A stretch of DNA of 64,000 nt from JANLYC01 sp963750495 (lineage in GTDB: Bacteria > Actinomycetota > Actinomycetes > Propionibacteriales > Nocardioidaceae), in assembly GCA_963750495.1 (NCBI GenBank), contig CAVVQV010000008.1, positions 186,001 to 250,000 on the forward strand, in the 5' to 3' direction. Under the pieces are notes generated by a model that saw only the letters and a program-made list of their open reading frames with translations, was not told where the DNA came from and did no database searches. Positions 21,626 to 30,839 of the stretch are shown in pieces (the first letter of the stretch is position 1; every line of letters starts with the position of its first letter). A program made the position numbers and the translations under genes.

Positions 21626-22375
21626 GTGTGCGTGCCCGCTGATGCCGAGCTACCGGACCTCGGTCTGCCCTTCCCGCTGCCGACCGGTGAACGCGTTGTC
21701 CTGACCTCAGCGGACTCCACGTCGTTCGCGGCGCATGTCGCGACTGCTCCCGAGCCGACCGCGACCGGAGTCGTCGTCATGCCCGACGTCCGTGGGCTGT
21801 TCTCCTTCTACGAACGGCTGGCCGAGGCGTTCGCGGCATCGGGGTATGACGCGGTTGCGATCGACTACTTCGGGCGGACGCTTGGGACCGAGCCGCGAGA
21901 CCCCGACTGGGATCCGATGCCGTACGTCGCGCAGGTCAAGCCCGAGCAGCTGAGCGAGGACGTGGCGGCGGCAGCGCATCACCTGCGCACCGACCGAGGC
22001 GTGGGCAAGGTGCTGACGGTGGGGTTCTGCATGGGTGGCGCCTTCTCGCTGCGGCAGGCCCTGGCCGGACACGACCTCGACGGCGTGGTCAGCTTCTACG
22101 GCACACCCGCGTGCTGGCATGGCAGGCTGCCGTCGGTCATCGAGCAAGCCGACGAGTTCCCGTGCAAGGTGCTCGGTCTGTACGGCGGCGCGGACGAGTC
22201 GATCCCCACTCAGGACATCGAGCGATTCGACCGAGCGTTGTCCGAGGCGGGTGTCGGCCACGAGCTGCACAGCTATCCGGGCGCGCCGCACAGCTTCTTC
22301 GACCGCTCGAACGCCGACTGGTCCGCTGAGTGCCGCGACGCCTGGCGTCGGGTCATGGAGTTCGCCGCGACCTGA
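21626..22375 (+). CDS. Dienelactone hydrolase family protein
   Basis: This alpha/beta hydrolase uses a cysteine nucleophile to open lactones or cleave esters. The 249-residue protein has the full catalytic triad: Cys135 in TVGFCMGGAF, Asp190 in GLYGGADESIP and His222 in PGAPHSFFD. An oxyanion-side Arg is in MPDVRGLF. GTG 21626 is preceded by CCAGGAGTCCAG, and TACGTT at 21581-21586 could be its -10, giving a short leader. There are no aromatic-degradation genes nearby, so the substrate is open. It precedes thrS by about 130 bases, apparently as a separate unit. Confidence 0.9.
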   Translation: MCVPADAELPDLGLPFPLPTGERVVLTSADSTSFAAHVATAPEPTATGVVVMPDVRGLFSFYERLAEAFAASGYDAVAIDYFGRTLGTEPRDPDWDPMPYVAQVKPEQLSEDVAAAAHHLRTDRGVGKVLTVGFCMGGAFSLRQALAGHDLDGVVSFYGTPACWHGRLPSVIEQADEFPCKVLGLYGGADESIPTQDIERFDRALSEAGVGHELHSYPGAPHSFFDRSNADWSAECRDAWRRVMEFAAT

Positions 22376-22504
22376 TGCCGTCTCCTGACGGGGCGGGGCG
22401 GAAACTGCCGCGACGTGGGTCGAACCTGGTCGATACGATCGAGGCGTCCGCGACCGCGTGTCGCCCGTACGCCGCCTCGGCGGCATCGTCTCCCAGGAGT
22501 CTCC

Positions 22505-24490
22505 GTGTCCGACCTCCGTGTCACCGTCGTCAGCGCAGCCGATCGTGCTGAGCGGACCGTGACGACGGGCACGAAGGCGTGGGAGCTCTTCGCAGACGAG
22601 CCGGCCGTGATCGCGGCTCGGGTCGACGGTGCGCTGCGCGACCTGTCTCACGAGCTCGGGGACGGCGCCGTCGTCGAGGCGGTGGCGATCGACTCGGCTG
22701 ACGGTCGCGACATCCTGCGGCACTCGACCGCCCACGTGATGGCGCAGGCGGTCCAGGAGCTCTACCCCGACGCCAAGCTGGGCATCGGGCCACCGATCAC
22801 CGACGGCTTCTATTACGACTTCGACGTGGCCACCCCGTTCGTGCCGGAGGACCTCGAGAAGATCGAGTCCCGGATGCGCAAGATCATCAAGGAGGGGCAG
22901 AAGTTCACCCGCCGACCGGTCAGCGACGGGGACGCGATCGACGAGCTCAAGGACGAGCCCTACAAGCTCGAGCTCATCGGACTCAAGGGTGCCGGCAGGG
23001 CCGAGGACGCTGCCGAGGGTGCCGGCGCCGAGGTGGGTGCCGGCGAGTTGACGATCTACGACAACCTGAAGCGTGATGGCTCGTTGGCCTGGAAGGACCT
23101 CTGTCGCGGTCCGCACCTGCCCACCACCAAGCGCATCCCGGCGTTCAAGCTGATGCGCAGCGCGGCGGCGTATTGGCGCGGCGATGAGAAGAACCAGCAG
23201 CTACAGCGCATCTACGGCACCGCCTGGGAGTCCAAGGAGGCGCTCGAGGAGCACCTGCACCGGATCGAGGAGGCCGAGCGGCGTGACCACCGTCGGCTCG
23301 GTCGTGAGCTCGACCTGTACAGCTTCCCGGACGAGCTGGGGTCAGGGCTGGCCGTGTTCCACCCGAAGGGCGGTGTCATCCGTCGCGTCATGGAGGACTA
23401 CGTCCGGCAGCGACACATCGACGAGGGCTTCGACTTCGTCGCTACACCACACATCTCCAAGCAGGGCTTGTTCGAGACGTCGGGGCATCTGCCGTACTAC
23501 GCGGACGGCATGTTCCCGCCGATGGAGATGGAGGGCAGCAACTATTACCTGAAGGCCATGAACTGCCCGATGCACAACCTGATCTTCAAGTCGCGCGGGC
23601 GGTCTTACCGGGAGCTGCCGCTTCGGCTGTTCGAGCTCGGCGGGGTCTACCGCAACGAGCTGTCGGGAGTCATCCATGGTCTGACCCGAGTGCGCGGTCT
23701 GACGATGGACGACTCACACTCCTACGTCACCGCCGAACAGGCCCCGGGCGAGATCAGGCACCTGCTCGAGTTCTTGCTGGGACTGCTCAAGGACTTCGGT
23801 CTCGACGACTTCTACCTCGAGCTGTCCACCCGCGACGCCGACTCGTCGAAGTTCGTCGGGTCGGACGAGGACTGGGCCACCGCGACCGCCATCCTCGAGC
23901 AGGTGGCCACCGAGTCCGGCCTCGAGCTCGTGGCGGACCCGGGCGGCGCGGCGTACTACGGCCCGAAGATCTCCGTCCAGGCACGCGACGCCATCGGGCG
24001 GACCTGGCAGATGTCGACGGTCCAGTACGACTTCAACCAGCCGGCACGGTTCGGTCTCGAGTACCAGGCCGCGGATGGCACACGGCAGCAACCGGTGATG
24101 ATCCACTCGGCCAAGTTCGGGTCCATCGAGCGGTTCCTCGGGGTCCTCGTCGAGCACTACGCCGGCGCGTTCCCACCTTGGCTCGCGCCGGTGCAGGTAC
24201 ACGGCATCCCCATCGCCGAGCGACACCACGGTTACCTGCACCAGGTCGCTGCCCAGATGCGTGCGGCCGGGGTGCGGGTCGAGGTCGACGAGTCCGATGA
24301 CCGGATGCAGAAGAAGATCCGGAACGCGCAGCTGCAGAAGGTGCCGTTCATGGTGATCGCCGGAGACCGCGACGTCGAGGAGGGCGCCGTGTCCTTCCGT
24401 TACCGCAACGGCGACCAGGACAACGGCGTACCGGTGGCGGAAGCCATCGCGCGCATCGTCGAGGCGGTCGAGAAGCGAGCCCAGGTATGA
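22505..24490 (+). CDS. thrS: Threonyl-tRNA synthetase
   Basis: ThrRS charges tRNA-Thr. The 661-residue class II enzyme has an N-terminal TGS-like domain (about 1-65) and an editing domain with HSTAHVMAQAVQELYP. The catalytic core contains MNCPMHNLIFKS and motif 2 RLFELGGVYRNELSGVIHGL, and a C-terminal anticodon domain begins near APVQVHGIPI. GTG 22505 is chosen because CAGGAG lies 6 bases upstream and the longer frame adds an arginine-rich, non-conserved leader. No T-box is seen. The HIT gene follows 43 bases later. Confidence 0.96.
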   Translation: MSDLRVTVVSAADRAERTVTTGTKAWELFADEPAVIAARVDGALRDLSHELGDGAVVEAVAIDSADGRDILRHSTAHVMAQAVQELYPDAKLGIGPPITDGFYYDFDVATPFVPEDLEKIESRMRKIIKEGQKFTRRPVSDGDAIDELKDEPYKLELIGLKGAGRAEDAAEGAGAEVGAGELTIYDNLKRDGSLAWKDLCRGPHLPTTKRIPAFKLMRSAAAYWRGDEKNQQLQRIYGTAWESKEALEEHLHRIEEAERRDHRRLGRELDLYSFPDELGSGLAVFHPKGGVIRRVMEDYVRQRHIDEGFDFVATPHISKQGLFETSGHLPYYADGMFPPMEMEGSNYYLKAMNCPMHNLIFKSRGRSYRELPLRLFELGGVYRNELSGVIHGLTRVRGLTMDDSHSYVTAEQAPGEIRHLLEFLLGLLKDFGLDDFYLELSTRDADSSKFVGSDEDWATATAILEQVATESGLELVADPGGAAYYGPKISVQARDAIGRTWQMSTVQYDFNQPARFGLEYQAADGTRQQPVMIHSAKFGSIERFLGVLVEHYAGAFPPWLAPVQVHGIPIAERHHGYLHQVAAQMRAAGVRVEVDESDDRMQKKIRNAQLQKVPFMVIAGDRDVEEGAVSFRYRNGDQDNGVPVAEAIARIVEAVEKRAQV

Positions 24491-24533
24491 CGCGCGCCGG
24501 TGGTGGGACTGCTTCCGGTCGCCGTCGACGCGG

Positions 24534-25088
24534 ATGACGGTCTTCGAGCCACAGCACGGGGTAGGGGAGTCCGACCCGTTCCAGCGGCTGTGGACCCCGC
24601 ACCGGATGGCCTACATCCTGGGCGAGAACAAACCCGGCCCGTCGGGAGAGGGAGACGAGTGCCCCTTCTGCGTCATACCGTCCCTCGGTGACGAGGAGGG
24701 GCTGGTCTTGCGACGGGGTGAGTCGTCGTACGCCGTGCTGAACCTCTACCCGTACAACCCCGGTCATCTGATGGTCTGCCCGTACCGGCACGTCGCCGAC
24801 TACACCGACCTGGAGCCGATCGAGGTGGCCGAGGTGGCGGAGCTGACCCGGCAGGCGATGACGGCTGTCCGCGCGGCGTCGGGTGCGCACGGGTTCAACG
24901 TCGGCATGAACCAGGGCACGGTGGCCGGCGCCGGGATCGCCGCACACCTGCACCAGCACGTGGTCCCGCGATGGGGTGGCGACACGAACTTCATGCCCGT
25001 GGTGGGTCGGACGAAGGTACTGCCGCAGCTCCTCCGCGACACGCGTGCGCTTTTGGCCGACGCCTGGCCCACGTCCGGTGCCCCCTAG
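24534..25088 (+). CDS. HIT-family nucleotide hydrolase/transferase
   Basis: The 184-residue protein is of the actinobacterial Ap4A-phosphorylase-like HIT type. A zinc-type CPFC lies at 43-46, the HIT core at about 65-150 (NLYPYNPGHLMVCPYRHVAD), and the His triad HLHQH at 138-142. These enzymes act on dinucleoside polyphosphates. The place between thrS and pgsA is conserved in actinobacteria. A ribosome site is not obvious, so translation may be coupled to thrS. Its TAG stop lies inside the inverted-repeat element at 25085. Confidence 0.88.
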   Translation: MTVFEPQHGVGESDPFQRLWTPHRMAYILGENKPGPSGEGDECPFCVIPSLGDEEGLVLRRGESSYAVLNLYPYNPGHLMVCPYRHVADYTDLEPIEVAEVAELTRQAMTAVRAASGAHGFNVGMNQGTVAGAGIAAHLHQHVVPRWGGDTNFMPVVGRTKVLPQLLRDTRALLADAWPTSGAP

Positions 25089-25156
25089 GCAAACCTCCAG
25101 AGGCAGCGGCACGTTTGCCTAGTGAACAATCCACCTGGCTTGTGAACTAGGCAAAC
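25085..25156. repeat. Dispersed palindromic element, copy 1
   Basis: The motif CTAGGCAAAC appears at 25085-25094, inverted (GTTTGCCTAG) at 25113-25122, and again direct at 25147-25156. The inner pair folds as GTTTGCCTAGT/ACTAGGCAAAC with imperfect continuation toward CTTGTGAAC. The same family recurs as a perfect palindrome at 58716-58757. The first motif overlaps the HIT stop codon. Lying between convergent genes, it may act as a two-way terminator. Confidence 0.75.
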
Positions 25157-25189
25157 GCGCTACGGCCACAGGGAGTCTGGGTTGGGGAG

Positions 25190-27382
25190 TCAGGTGGCGG
25201 CGAGGACCTTGGCGGCGACGTGGCTCGGGAGCGCCTCGTAGCCGATGAAGCTACGGGTGAACGTGCCGGTGCCGTGGCTCAGCGAACGCAGCTCGGTGGC
25301 GTAGCTGATCAGCTCGAGCTGGGGTGTCTCAGCCTTGACCAGGGTTCGTCCGGTCCCCACCGGCTCGGTCCCCAGCACCTTGGCCCGTCGGGTCGACAGG
25401 TCGCCCATCACCGCACCGACGAAGTCGTCGTCGATCAACACCTCGATCTCGTCGATCGGCTCGAGCAGCGCCACTCCGCCTGCTGACGCCGCCTCTTTCA
25501 GGGCGAGCGCGCCCGCGGTCTGGAACGCCATGTCGCTGGAGTCGACACTGTGCGCCTTGCCGTCGTACAGCGTGACCCGGATGTCGACGACGGGGTAACC
25601 CGCGCTCAGCCCCTTGTCGAGCTGCGCACGCACGCCCTTCTCGACGCTCGGGATGAACTGCCGTGGGACCGACCCGCCGACGACCTTGTCGATGAACTCG
25701 AAGCCGCCACCCGCGCCGGTCGGCTCGACCTCGATGTCGCACACGGCGTACTGGCCGTGTCCACCGCTCTGTTTGACGTGACGACCCTTGCCCCTCGCCG
25801 ACCCGGCGAACGTCTCGCGCAGCGGCACCCGCACCGGGACCTGATCGACCTGGACCCCGTAACGGCTCGACAGCCGGTCGAGGAGTACGTCGGCGTGCGC
25901 CTCACCCATGCACCACAGGATCAGCTGGAACGTCTCGGCCTGGTGCTCGATCCGCACCGTCGGGTCCTCCGCCGCCAGCCGCTGCAACGCCTGGCCCAGC
26001 TTGTCCTCGTCTGCCTTGGCATGCGCGACCACGGCGATCGGAAGCAGCGGTTCGGGCATCGACCACGGCTCCATCACCAACGGCTGGTCCTTGTCGCTCA
26101 ACGTGTCGCCCGTCTCGGCGCGCGAGAGCTTGGCGATCGCGCAGATGTCGCCGGCGATGCAGATGTCGACGAGCCGCTGGGACTTGCCCAAGGGTGAGGA
26201 CAGGGCACCGATCCGCTCGTCCTCGTCATGGTCCTCGTGGCCGCGCTCGGAGCCGTAGAACTCGCTGAAGTGCCCCGAGACGTGCACCGTCGCGTCGGGA
26301 CGGACCGTGCCCGAGAACACCCGGGCCAGGCTGATCCGGCCGACGTACGGGTCCGACGTCGTCTTGACGACTTCGGCGACGAGTGGCCCGGACGGGTCGC
26401 AGGTGAGGTGGTCGACCGACTTGCCCGCGGTCGTGTAGACCTCCGGGAACGTGTGTTCTGAGGGCGGTGGGAACGCCTGGGTGATGATCTCGAGCAGCTC
26501 CTCGAGGCCGAGTCCACTGATGGCGCACACGGGTACGACGGGGAAGAACGAGCCGCGGGCGACCGCGGTCTCGAGATCGTCGACCAACAGGTCGAAGTCG
26601 ATGTCTTCACCACCCATGTAGCGGTCCATCAGGCTCTCGTCCTCGGACTCCTCGATGACGCCCTCGATGAGGGTGCCCCGATGCTCCTCGATGAGAAGCT
26701 GCTCGTCGTCGGTCGGCTGGCGGACGACGCGGCCCTTGGTGCTGAACTCGGAGTAGTCCGAAACGGTCTGCGACAGCAAGGCCACCAGGTCGTCGCTCAC
26801 CGCGTCGGCATCCGCGTGGCCGGAGTGGGGGACCGGTACGTACAGGGGGACCACTTTGTCGCCGAAGGCTTCTTGGGCGGCCCGCAGCACACCGGCGTAG
26901 TCGGCCCGGGGGTGGTTGAGCTTGCTGATCACGACGCAGCGCGGCATACCGACGGTCTCGCACTCCTGCCACAGGGCTTTCGTCGAGCCGTCGACGCCGT
27001 CGCTGGAGGAGACCACGAAGAGTGCGCAGTCGGCGGCGCGCAGACCGGCCCGCATGTCGCCGACGAAGTCGGCGTAGCCGGGCGTGTCGAGAAGGTTGAT
27101 CTTGATCGCGCTGTCCGAGGGCCCGACGAGCAGCGGGACGAGCGACAGCCCGACCGAGCGCTGCTGGCGGATCTCGGCCTCGTCGTAGTCCGAGACGGTG
27201 GTGCCGTCCTCGACACGGCCCGTCCTGTTCAGAGCGCCGGTGGCGTGGAGGAGGGACTCGACGAGCGTCGTCTTGCCGGAGCCCGCGGGCCCCACCAGGA
27301 CGACGTTACGAATGGCATCGGGGGTAGTGGGCTGGTGCGCCGCTACGTCGGCTGCACCCGCCCCGGTTGGTTTGCCTGACAT
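25190..27382 (-). CDS. Elongation factor G-like GTPase (EF-G2 type)
   Basis: The 730-residue translational-GTPase relative has G1 GPAGSGKTTL at 31-40, G3 DTPGYADF at 99-106, and later EF-G domains (GRHVKQSGGHGQYAVCDIEV for domain IV). The usual G4 NKxD is replaced by SKLN at 153-156. This is the second, EF-G-like protein found in many actinobacteria besides true FusA. Its role in translation is unproven, and the altered G4 suggests changed nucleotide specificity or affinity. ATG 27382 is chosen because AGGAG lies 8 bases upstream. It is convergent with the HIT gene and divergent from pgsA. Confidence 0.88.
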   Translation of the reverse strand: MSGKPTGAGAADVAAHQPTTPDAIRNVVLVGPAGSGKTTLVESLLHATGALNRTGRVEDGTTVSDYDEAEIRQQRSVGLSLVPLLVGPSDSAIKINLLDTPGYADFVGDMRAGLRAADCALFVVSSSDGVDGSTKALWQECETVGMPRCVVISKLNHPRADYAGVLRAAQEAFGDKVVPLYVPVPHSGHADADAVSDDLVALLSQTVSDYSEFSTKGRVVRQPTDDEQLLIEEHRGTLIEGVIEESEDESLMDRYMGGEDIDFDLLVDDLETAVARGSFFPVVPVCAISGLGLEELLEIITQAFPPPSEHTFPEVYTTAGKSVDHLTCDPSGPLVAEVVKTTSDPYVGRISLARVFSGTVRPDATVHVSGHFSEFYGSERGHEDHDEDERIGALSSPLGKSQRLVDICIAGDICAIAKLSRAETGDTLSDKDQPLVMEPWSMPEPLLPIAVVAHAKADEDKLGQALQRLAAEDPTVRIEHQAETFQLILWCMGEAHADVLLDRLSSRYGVQVDQVPVRVPLRETFAGSARGKGRHVKQSGGHGQYAVCDIEVEPTGAGGGFEFIDKVVGGSVPRQFIPSVEKGVRAQLDKGLSAGYPVVDIRVTLYDGKAHSVDSSDMAFQTAGALALKEAASAGGVALLEPIDEIEVLIDDDFVGAVMGDLSTRRAKVLGTEPVGTGRTLVKAETPQLELISYATELRSLSHGTGTFTRSFIGYEALPSHVAAKVLAAT

Positions 27383-27549
27383 GGGGCCGCTCCTGTCGCC
27401 GAACTCGACTGTGCTCCCACCCTTCACCTATCGAGCCGAGCGCACAAGACCTCGATGGACCCGACCCGCGTGCCAGGTGCGCCCCGGTACGATCGGGGCT
27501 CGAACTCACCGCTGCCGTCAGCGTCCCCTTGGAAAGGCTCCACCTCCGC

Positions 27550-28170
27550 ATGCTCGAGCGCTTCCGCCAGTTCTGGACGATGATCTTCAGACCGATCGCC
27601 AACGGACTGATGAAGCTCGGGGTGTCACCCGACGCCGTCACCGTCGTCGGCACCCTCGGCGTGACGTCGGGCGCCTTGGTCTTCTTCCCGCGGGGACAGC
27701 TGCTCCTGGGCGTCATCGTCATTACGTTGTTCGTGTTCTCCGATCTCATCGACGGTTACATGGCCCGGACCCTCGGGACGTCGTCGAAGTGGGGCGCTTT
27801 CCTCGACTCCACCCTGGACCGGATCGGGGATGCCGCGATCTTCGGAGGGATCGCGATCTGGTTGTTCCAGGACGGCGACGACCGACTGCTGGCCTATGTC
27901 GCCCTGTGGTGCCTCGTGGCTGGATCGGTCACGTCGTACGCACGGGCCAAGGCGGAGAGCCTCGGCATGCAGGCCAAGGGCGGGCTCGCCGAGCGGTCCG
28001 ACCGCCTCGTGTCCGTTCTGGTGATGACCGGCCTTTCCGACATGCTCAACGTGCCGTTCCTGCTGACGCTGGTGCTGTGGGTCCTGGCGGTCGCCAGCAC
28101 CATCACCGTGTTCCAGCGGATGCTGCTCGTACGGCGCCAGGCGCTCGCAGACCCGAGCCTTCCGTCCTGA
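27550..28170 (+). CDS. pgsA: CDP-alcohol phosphatidyltransferase, probable phosphatidylinositol phosphate synthase
   Basis: This integral membrane enzyme probably joins CDP-diacylglycerol and inositol phosphate to start phosphatidylinositol synthesis. The CDP-alcohol signature is complete: Asp65, Asp68, Gly69, Ala72-Arg73, Gly82, Asp86 and Asp90. About six hydrophobic helices fit the 206-residue length. The call as the PI-phosphate enzyme, not PG-phosphate synthase, rests on the following acyltransferase and PimA genes, the order seen in mycobacteria (Rv2612c-Rv2610c). ATG 27550 is the start after which the family similarity begins. Confidence 0.88.
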   Translation: MLERFRQFWTMIFRPIANGLMKLGVSPDAVTVVGTLGVTSGALVFFPRGQLLLGVIVITLFVFSDLIDGYMARTLGTSSKWGAFLDSTLDRIGDAAIFGGIAIWLFQDGDDRLLAYVALWCLVAGSVTSYARAKAESLGMQAKGGLAERSDRLVSVLVMTGLSDMLNVPFLLTLVLWVLAVASTITVFQRMLLVRRQALADPSLPS

Positions 28171-28186
28171 CCGGGGGTATGCCGTC

Positions 28187-29143
28187 GTGGTGAGCAACCG
28201 GACACCGCGTGTCTGGCGTGACCAGCTGGTCGACCACGCGTTCGGCCTGGGATGGACGCTCGGGGGTCACACCCCTGAGCCGGTGACCGCGAAGATCATG
28301 GAGGGCGCGGCCGACGTGCTGTCGCGCCGGCGCGGAGCCGGGGTGTGGAGGCTCGAGTCGAACCTCACGCGTGCTGCCCCCGGTCTCGACGTCGACGAGC
28401 GACAAGCCCTCACCCGCGAGGCGGTGCGGTCGTACTTCCGCTACTGGCACGAGGCTTTCCGGCTGCCGTCCTGGTCCGCGCAGCGCACGGTTGACACGAT
28501 CGTCACCACGAACGAGCAGCCGCTGCGCGACGGCTTCGCCCGGGGCGGTGGCGCCATCATCGCCCTGCCCCACATGGCCAACTGGGACCTGGCGGGCGCC
28601 TGGGCGTGCCTGACCGGGATGCCGGTCACCACGGTGGCCGAGCGGCTGCGTCCCGAGTCGTTGTACGACCGGTTCGTCAGCTATCGCGAAAGTCTCGGCA
28701 TGGAGGTCGTCGCGCTCACCGGCTCGGTCGACCCGCTGCAGGCGATGCGGGACGCGCTGCGTCGCGGCCGGCTGGTGTGCTTGCTGGCCGATCGTGACCT
28801 GACCGGGGCGGGAGTCGAGGTCGACCTGCTCGGCGAAGCCGCCCGGCTACCCGGCGGACCCGCTGTGCTGGCGCGGCTGACGGGTGCACCCCTGGTGGCG
28901 TTGAACCTCTCGTTCGTCGGCCCGCTCATGCGGATGGACTTCAGCGACCCGGTGCCCGTACGGCGCGGCCGGGACGGCATCCGGGAGATGACGCAGGAGA
29001 TCGCGGACACATTCTCGGCCGGTATCCGGCGTACCCCCCAGGACTGGCACATGCTCCAGCGGGTGTTCGTCGCAGATCTCGCTCGTGACCTGCGTGCGGG
29101 CAGCCGGGCCGACATGTCCCGAGGCCCCGGAGCGCGAGGATGA
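28187..29143 (+). CDS. patA: Phosphatidylinositol mannoside acyltransferase
   Basis: PatA-type LpxL/HtrB-family enzymes add an acyl chain to mannose of PIM at the inner face of the membrane. The 318-residue protein has the HX4D motif as His129-Asp134 (LPHMANWD) and the downstream FPEG-equivalent region ARLPGGPAVLARLTGAPLVA. The N-terminus carries FGLGWTLGGH. It starts GTG 28187 or GTG 28190, shortly after a GGGGG run, 16 bases after pgsA. Its stop overlaps pimA by 4 bases. The conserved gene order makes the assignment firm. Confidence 0.9.
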   Translation: MVSNRTPRVWRDQLVDHAFGLGWTLGGHTPEPVTAKIMEGAADVLSRRRGAGVWRLESNLTRAAPGLDVDERQALTREAVRSYFRYWHEAFRLPSWSAQRTVDTIVTTNEQPLRDGFARGGGAIIALPHMANWDLAGAWACLTGMPVTTVAERLRPESLYDRFVSYRESLGMEVVALTGSVDPLQAMRDALRRGRLVCLLADRDLTGAGVEVDLLGEAARLPGGPAVLARLTGAPLVALNLSFVGPLMRMDFSDPVPVRRGRDGIREMTQEIADTFSAGIRRTPQDWHMLQRVFVADLARDLRAGSRADMSRGPGARG

Positions 29144-30264
29144 GGGTGGGGCTCGTCTGTCCCTACTCCTTCGACATCCCCGGAGGCGTCCAGAACCAGG
29201 TCCGGGACCTCGCCGTCGCCCTGCGAGCGAGCGGTCACGAGGTCGGCGTGCTGGCGCCGGGGGAGCAGGAGCAGGGCCTCCCGGACTACGTGACCCTCGT
29301 GGGCAAGGCGGTCCCCGTCCCCTACAACGGGTCGATCGCCCGCCTGGCGTTCGGCCCCCGCATCTCCGCCCGGACAGGCAGGTGGTTGCGCGACGGGCGG
29401 TTCGACGTTCTCCACGTGCACGAACCGTTGGCGCCGAGCGTGTCCCTGCTCGCCCTGTGGGCCAGCGACGGTCCCGTCGTGGCAACGTTCCATACCGCCA
29501 ACGTCCGATCACGCGCGATGACGTCGGTCTCAGCCCTGGTGCGGCCGGCGCTGGAGAAGGTGACGGCGCGCATCGCGGTCTCGGAACCGGCCCGAGCGAC
29601 GCTCGTGCAGCATCTCGGTGGTGAGCCGGTGGTGATCCCGAACGGGCTGTTCTGCGACACCTTCGCCACTGCGGAGCTGGAGCCGCGCTGGCAGGAACCG
29701 GGTCCGACGGTGGCCTTTCTCGGCCGGATCGACGAGCCGCGCAAGGGCCTCGACGTCCTGCTCGAGGCTTGGCCCGAGATCCGGCGGCGGGTGCCGACGT
29801 GCCGGCTGTTGGTCGCGGGTCGGGGCGATCGGCCCCGTGGTGATCCGCACCGTGATGGCGTCGGCCCAGTCGGGGTCGAGTACCTCGGCAGGGTCTCCGA
29901 CGACGAGCGGGGACGGCTGTTGCGGTCCGCCACCGTGTATGTCGCTCCCCAGACCTCGGGGGAGAGCTTCGGCATCGTGCTCGTCGAAGCCATGGCGGCC
30001 GGGACGGCGGTCGTCGCGAGCGACCTGCCTGCGTTCCGCGCCGTGCTGTCGGACGGTGCGGCGGGACGCCTGTTCCGTACCGGCGAGGCAGCCGACCTGG
30101 CGCGACACGTCATCGACCTGGTCTCCGACGTCGAGGCGCGCTCGGTGTTGCAGGACCGGGCGGCCGACGTCGTCCGCGCTTTTGACTGGTCCCACCTCGT
30201 ACCGACGATCCTGGCGGTCTACGACACGGCCGTACAGGCCGCGACGCGATCGGCGCCCCGATGA
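29140..30264 (+). CDS. pimA: Phosphatidylinositol alpha-mannosyltransferase
   Basis: PimA transfers mannose from GDP-mannose to phosphatidylinositol, the first step to PIMs and related lipoglycans. The 374-residue GT4 (GT-B fold) protein shows SFDIPGGVQNQVRDLA at the N-terminus, VAFLGRIDEPRKGLDVLLEA in the nucleotide-binding half, and the EX7E-type segment SGESFGIVLVEAMAAGTAVV. The start overlaps the acyltransferase by 4 bases, and the next gene overlaps its end by 4 bases. It acts at the cytoplasmic membrane face. Confidence 0.93.
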   Translation: MRVGLVCPYSFDIPGGVQNQVRDLAVALRASGHEVGVLAPGEQEQGLPDYVTLVGKAVPVPYNGSIARLAFGPRISARTGRWLRDGRFDVLHVHEPLAPSVSLLALWASDGPVVATFHTANVRSRAMTSVSALVRPALEKVTARIAVSEPARATLVQHLGGEPVVIPNGLFCDTFATAELEPRWQEPGPTVAFLGRIDEPRKGLDVLLEAWPEIRRRVPTCRLLVAGRGDRPRGDPHRDGVGPVGVEYLGRVSDDERGRLLRSATVYVAPQTSGESFGIVLVEAMAAGTAVVASDLPAFRAVLSDGAAGRLFRTGEAADLARHVIDLVSDVEARSVLQDRAADVVRAFDWSHLVPTILAVYDTAVQAATRSAPR

Positions 30265-30794
30265 GCGCCACGGCCAGCGTGCTGCTGATGGTCGCGCTGG
30301 TGGTGCTCGTCGCCGCGCTGGTCGTCGCGGCGTGGCTCAGCTGGACTGCGGGACGGCTGGACCGGATGCATCTGCGCGTCGACGGTGCACGAGCCGCCCT
30401 GGACGCGGCCCTGGCCCGTCGCCGTGCCCTGGCGATCGAGCTGTCAGGCAGCGGGCTCACCGACCCCGCATCGGCGATGCTCGTGGCTGACGCTGCAACG
30501 CGGCCGCTGGCCAGCGACGACGAACCCGATGGCTGGCAGCGCGAGTCCGACCTCTCGGCAGTACTGCGTGCGGTCGCCATGGAACAGCCGGCAACGACGG
30601 CCGGTCCGGACGACGTCTGGGCGGAGCTCGCGCTGGCCACGGAACGGGTCACCATGGCTCGACGCATCCACAACGACCTCGTCGCTACGACGATCGCGCT
30701 GCGTGGGCGTAGGCGGGTCCGCTGGTTCCGCCTGACCGGCCATGCCCCGCCGGTCGCGATGATCGCCTTCGACGACGAGCCACCCACGACGTGA
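30261..30794 (+). CDS. Membrane-anchored protein of the PIM operon
   Basis: The 177-residue protein has one N-terminal membrane segment at about 6-27 (VLLMVALVVLVAALVVAAWL) and a cytoplasmic helical domain including DRMHLRVDGARAALDAALAR and ERVTMARRIHNDLVATTIAL. The RRIHNDLV pattern recalls LemA-like proteins. It overlaps pimA by 4 bases. In mycobacteria a membrane protein gene (with a NUDIX domain) occupies the equivalent place, but no NUDIX box is visible here. Function unknown. Confidence 0.75.
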   Translation: MSATASVLLMVALVVLVAALVVAAWLSWTAGRLDRMHLRVDGARAALDAALARRRALAIELSGSGLTDPASAMLVADAATRPLASDDEPDGWQRESDLSAVLRAVAMEQPATTAGPDDVWAELALATERVTMARRIHNDLVATTIALRGRRRVRWFRLTGHAPPVAMIAFDDEPPTT

Positions 30795-30809
30795 CAGAGG
30801 CAACACGCT

Positions 30810-30839
30810 TTGTGGCACCTGTCGTGCAGGTCGTAGACT
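30810..30839 (+). promoter_or_regulatory. Probable pdxS promoter with overlapping palindrome
   Basis: -35 TTGTGG (30810-30815) and -10 TAGACT (30834-30839) are 18 bases apart. CAGGTCG (30827-30833) and CGACCTG (30840-30846) form a perfect inverted repeat centred on the -10 box, a possible operator. Confidence 0.5.

Noticed and set aside
22376..22504. Possible T-box riboswitch before thrS
   Set aside because: The leader is short and I see neither a specifier-loop fold nor the T-box sequence.
28172..28190. GGGGGTAT before the acyltransferase as another SigF/SigB-type box
   Set aside because: It lies inside a tight operon directly after pgsA and is better explained as the ribosome-site region.
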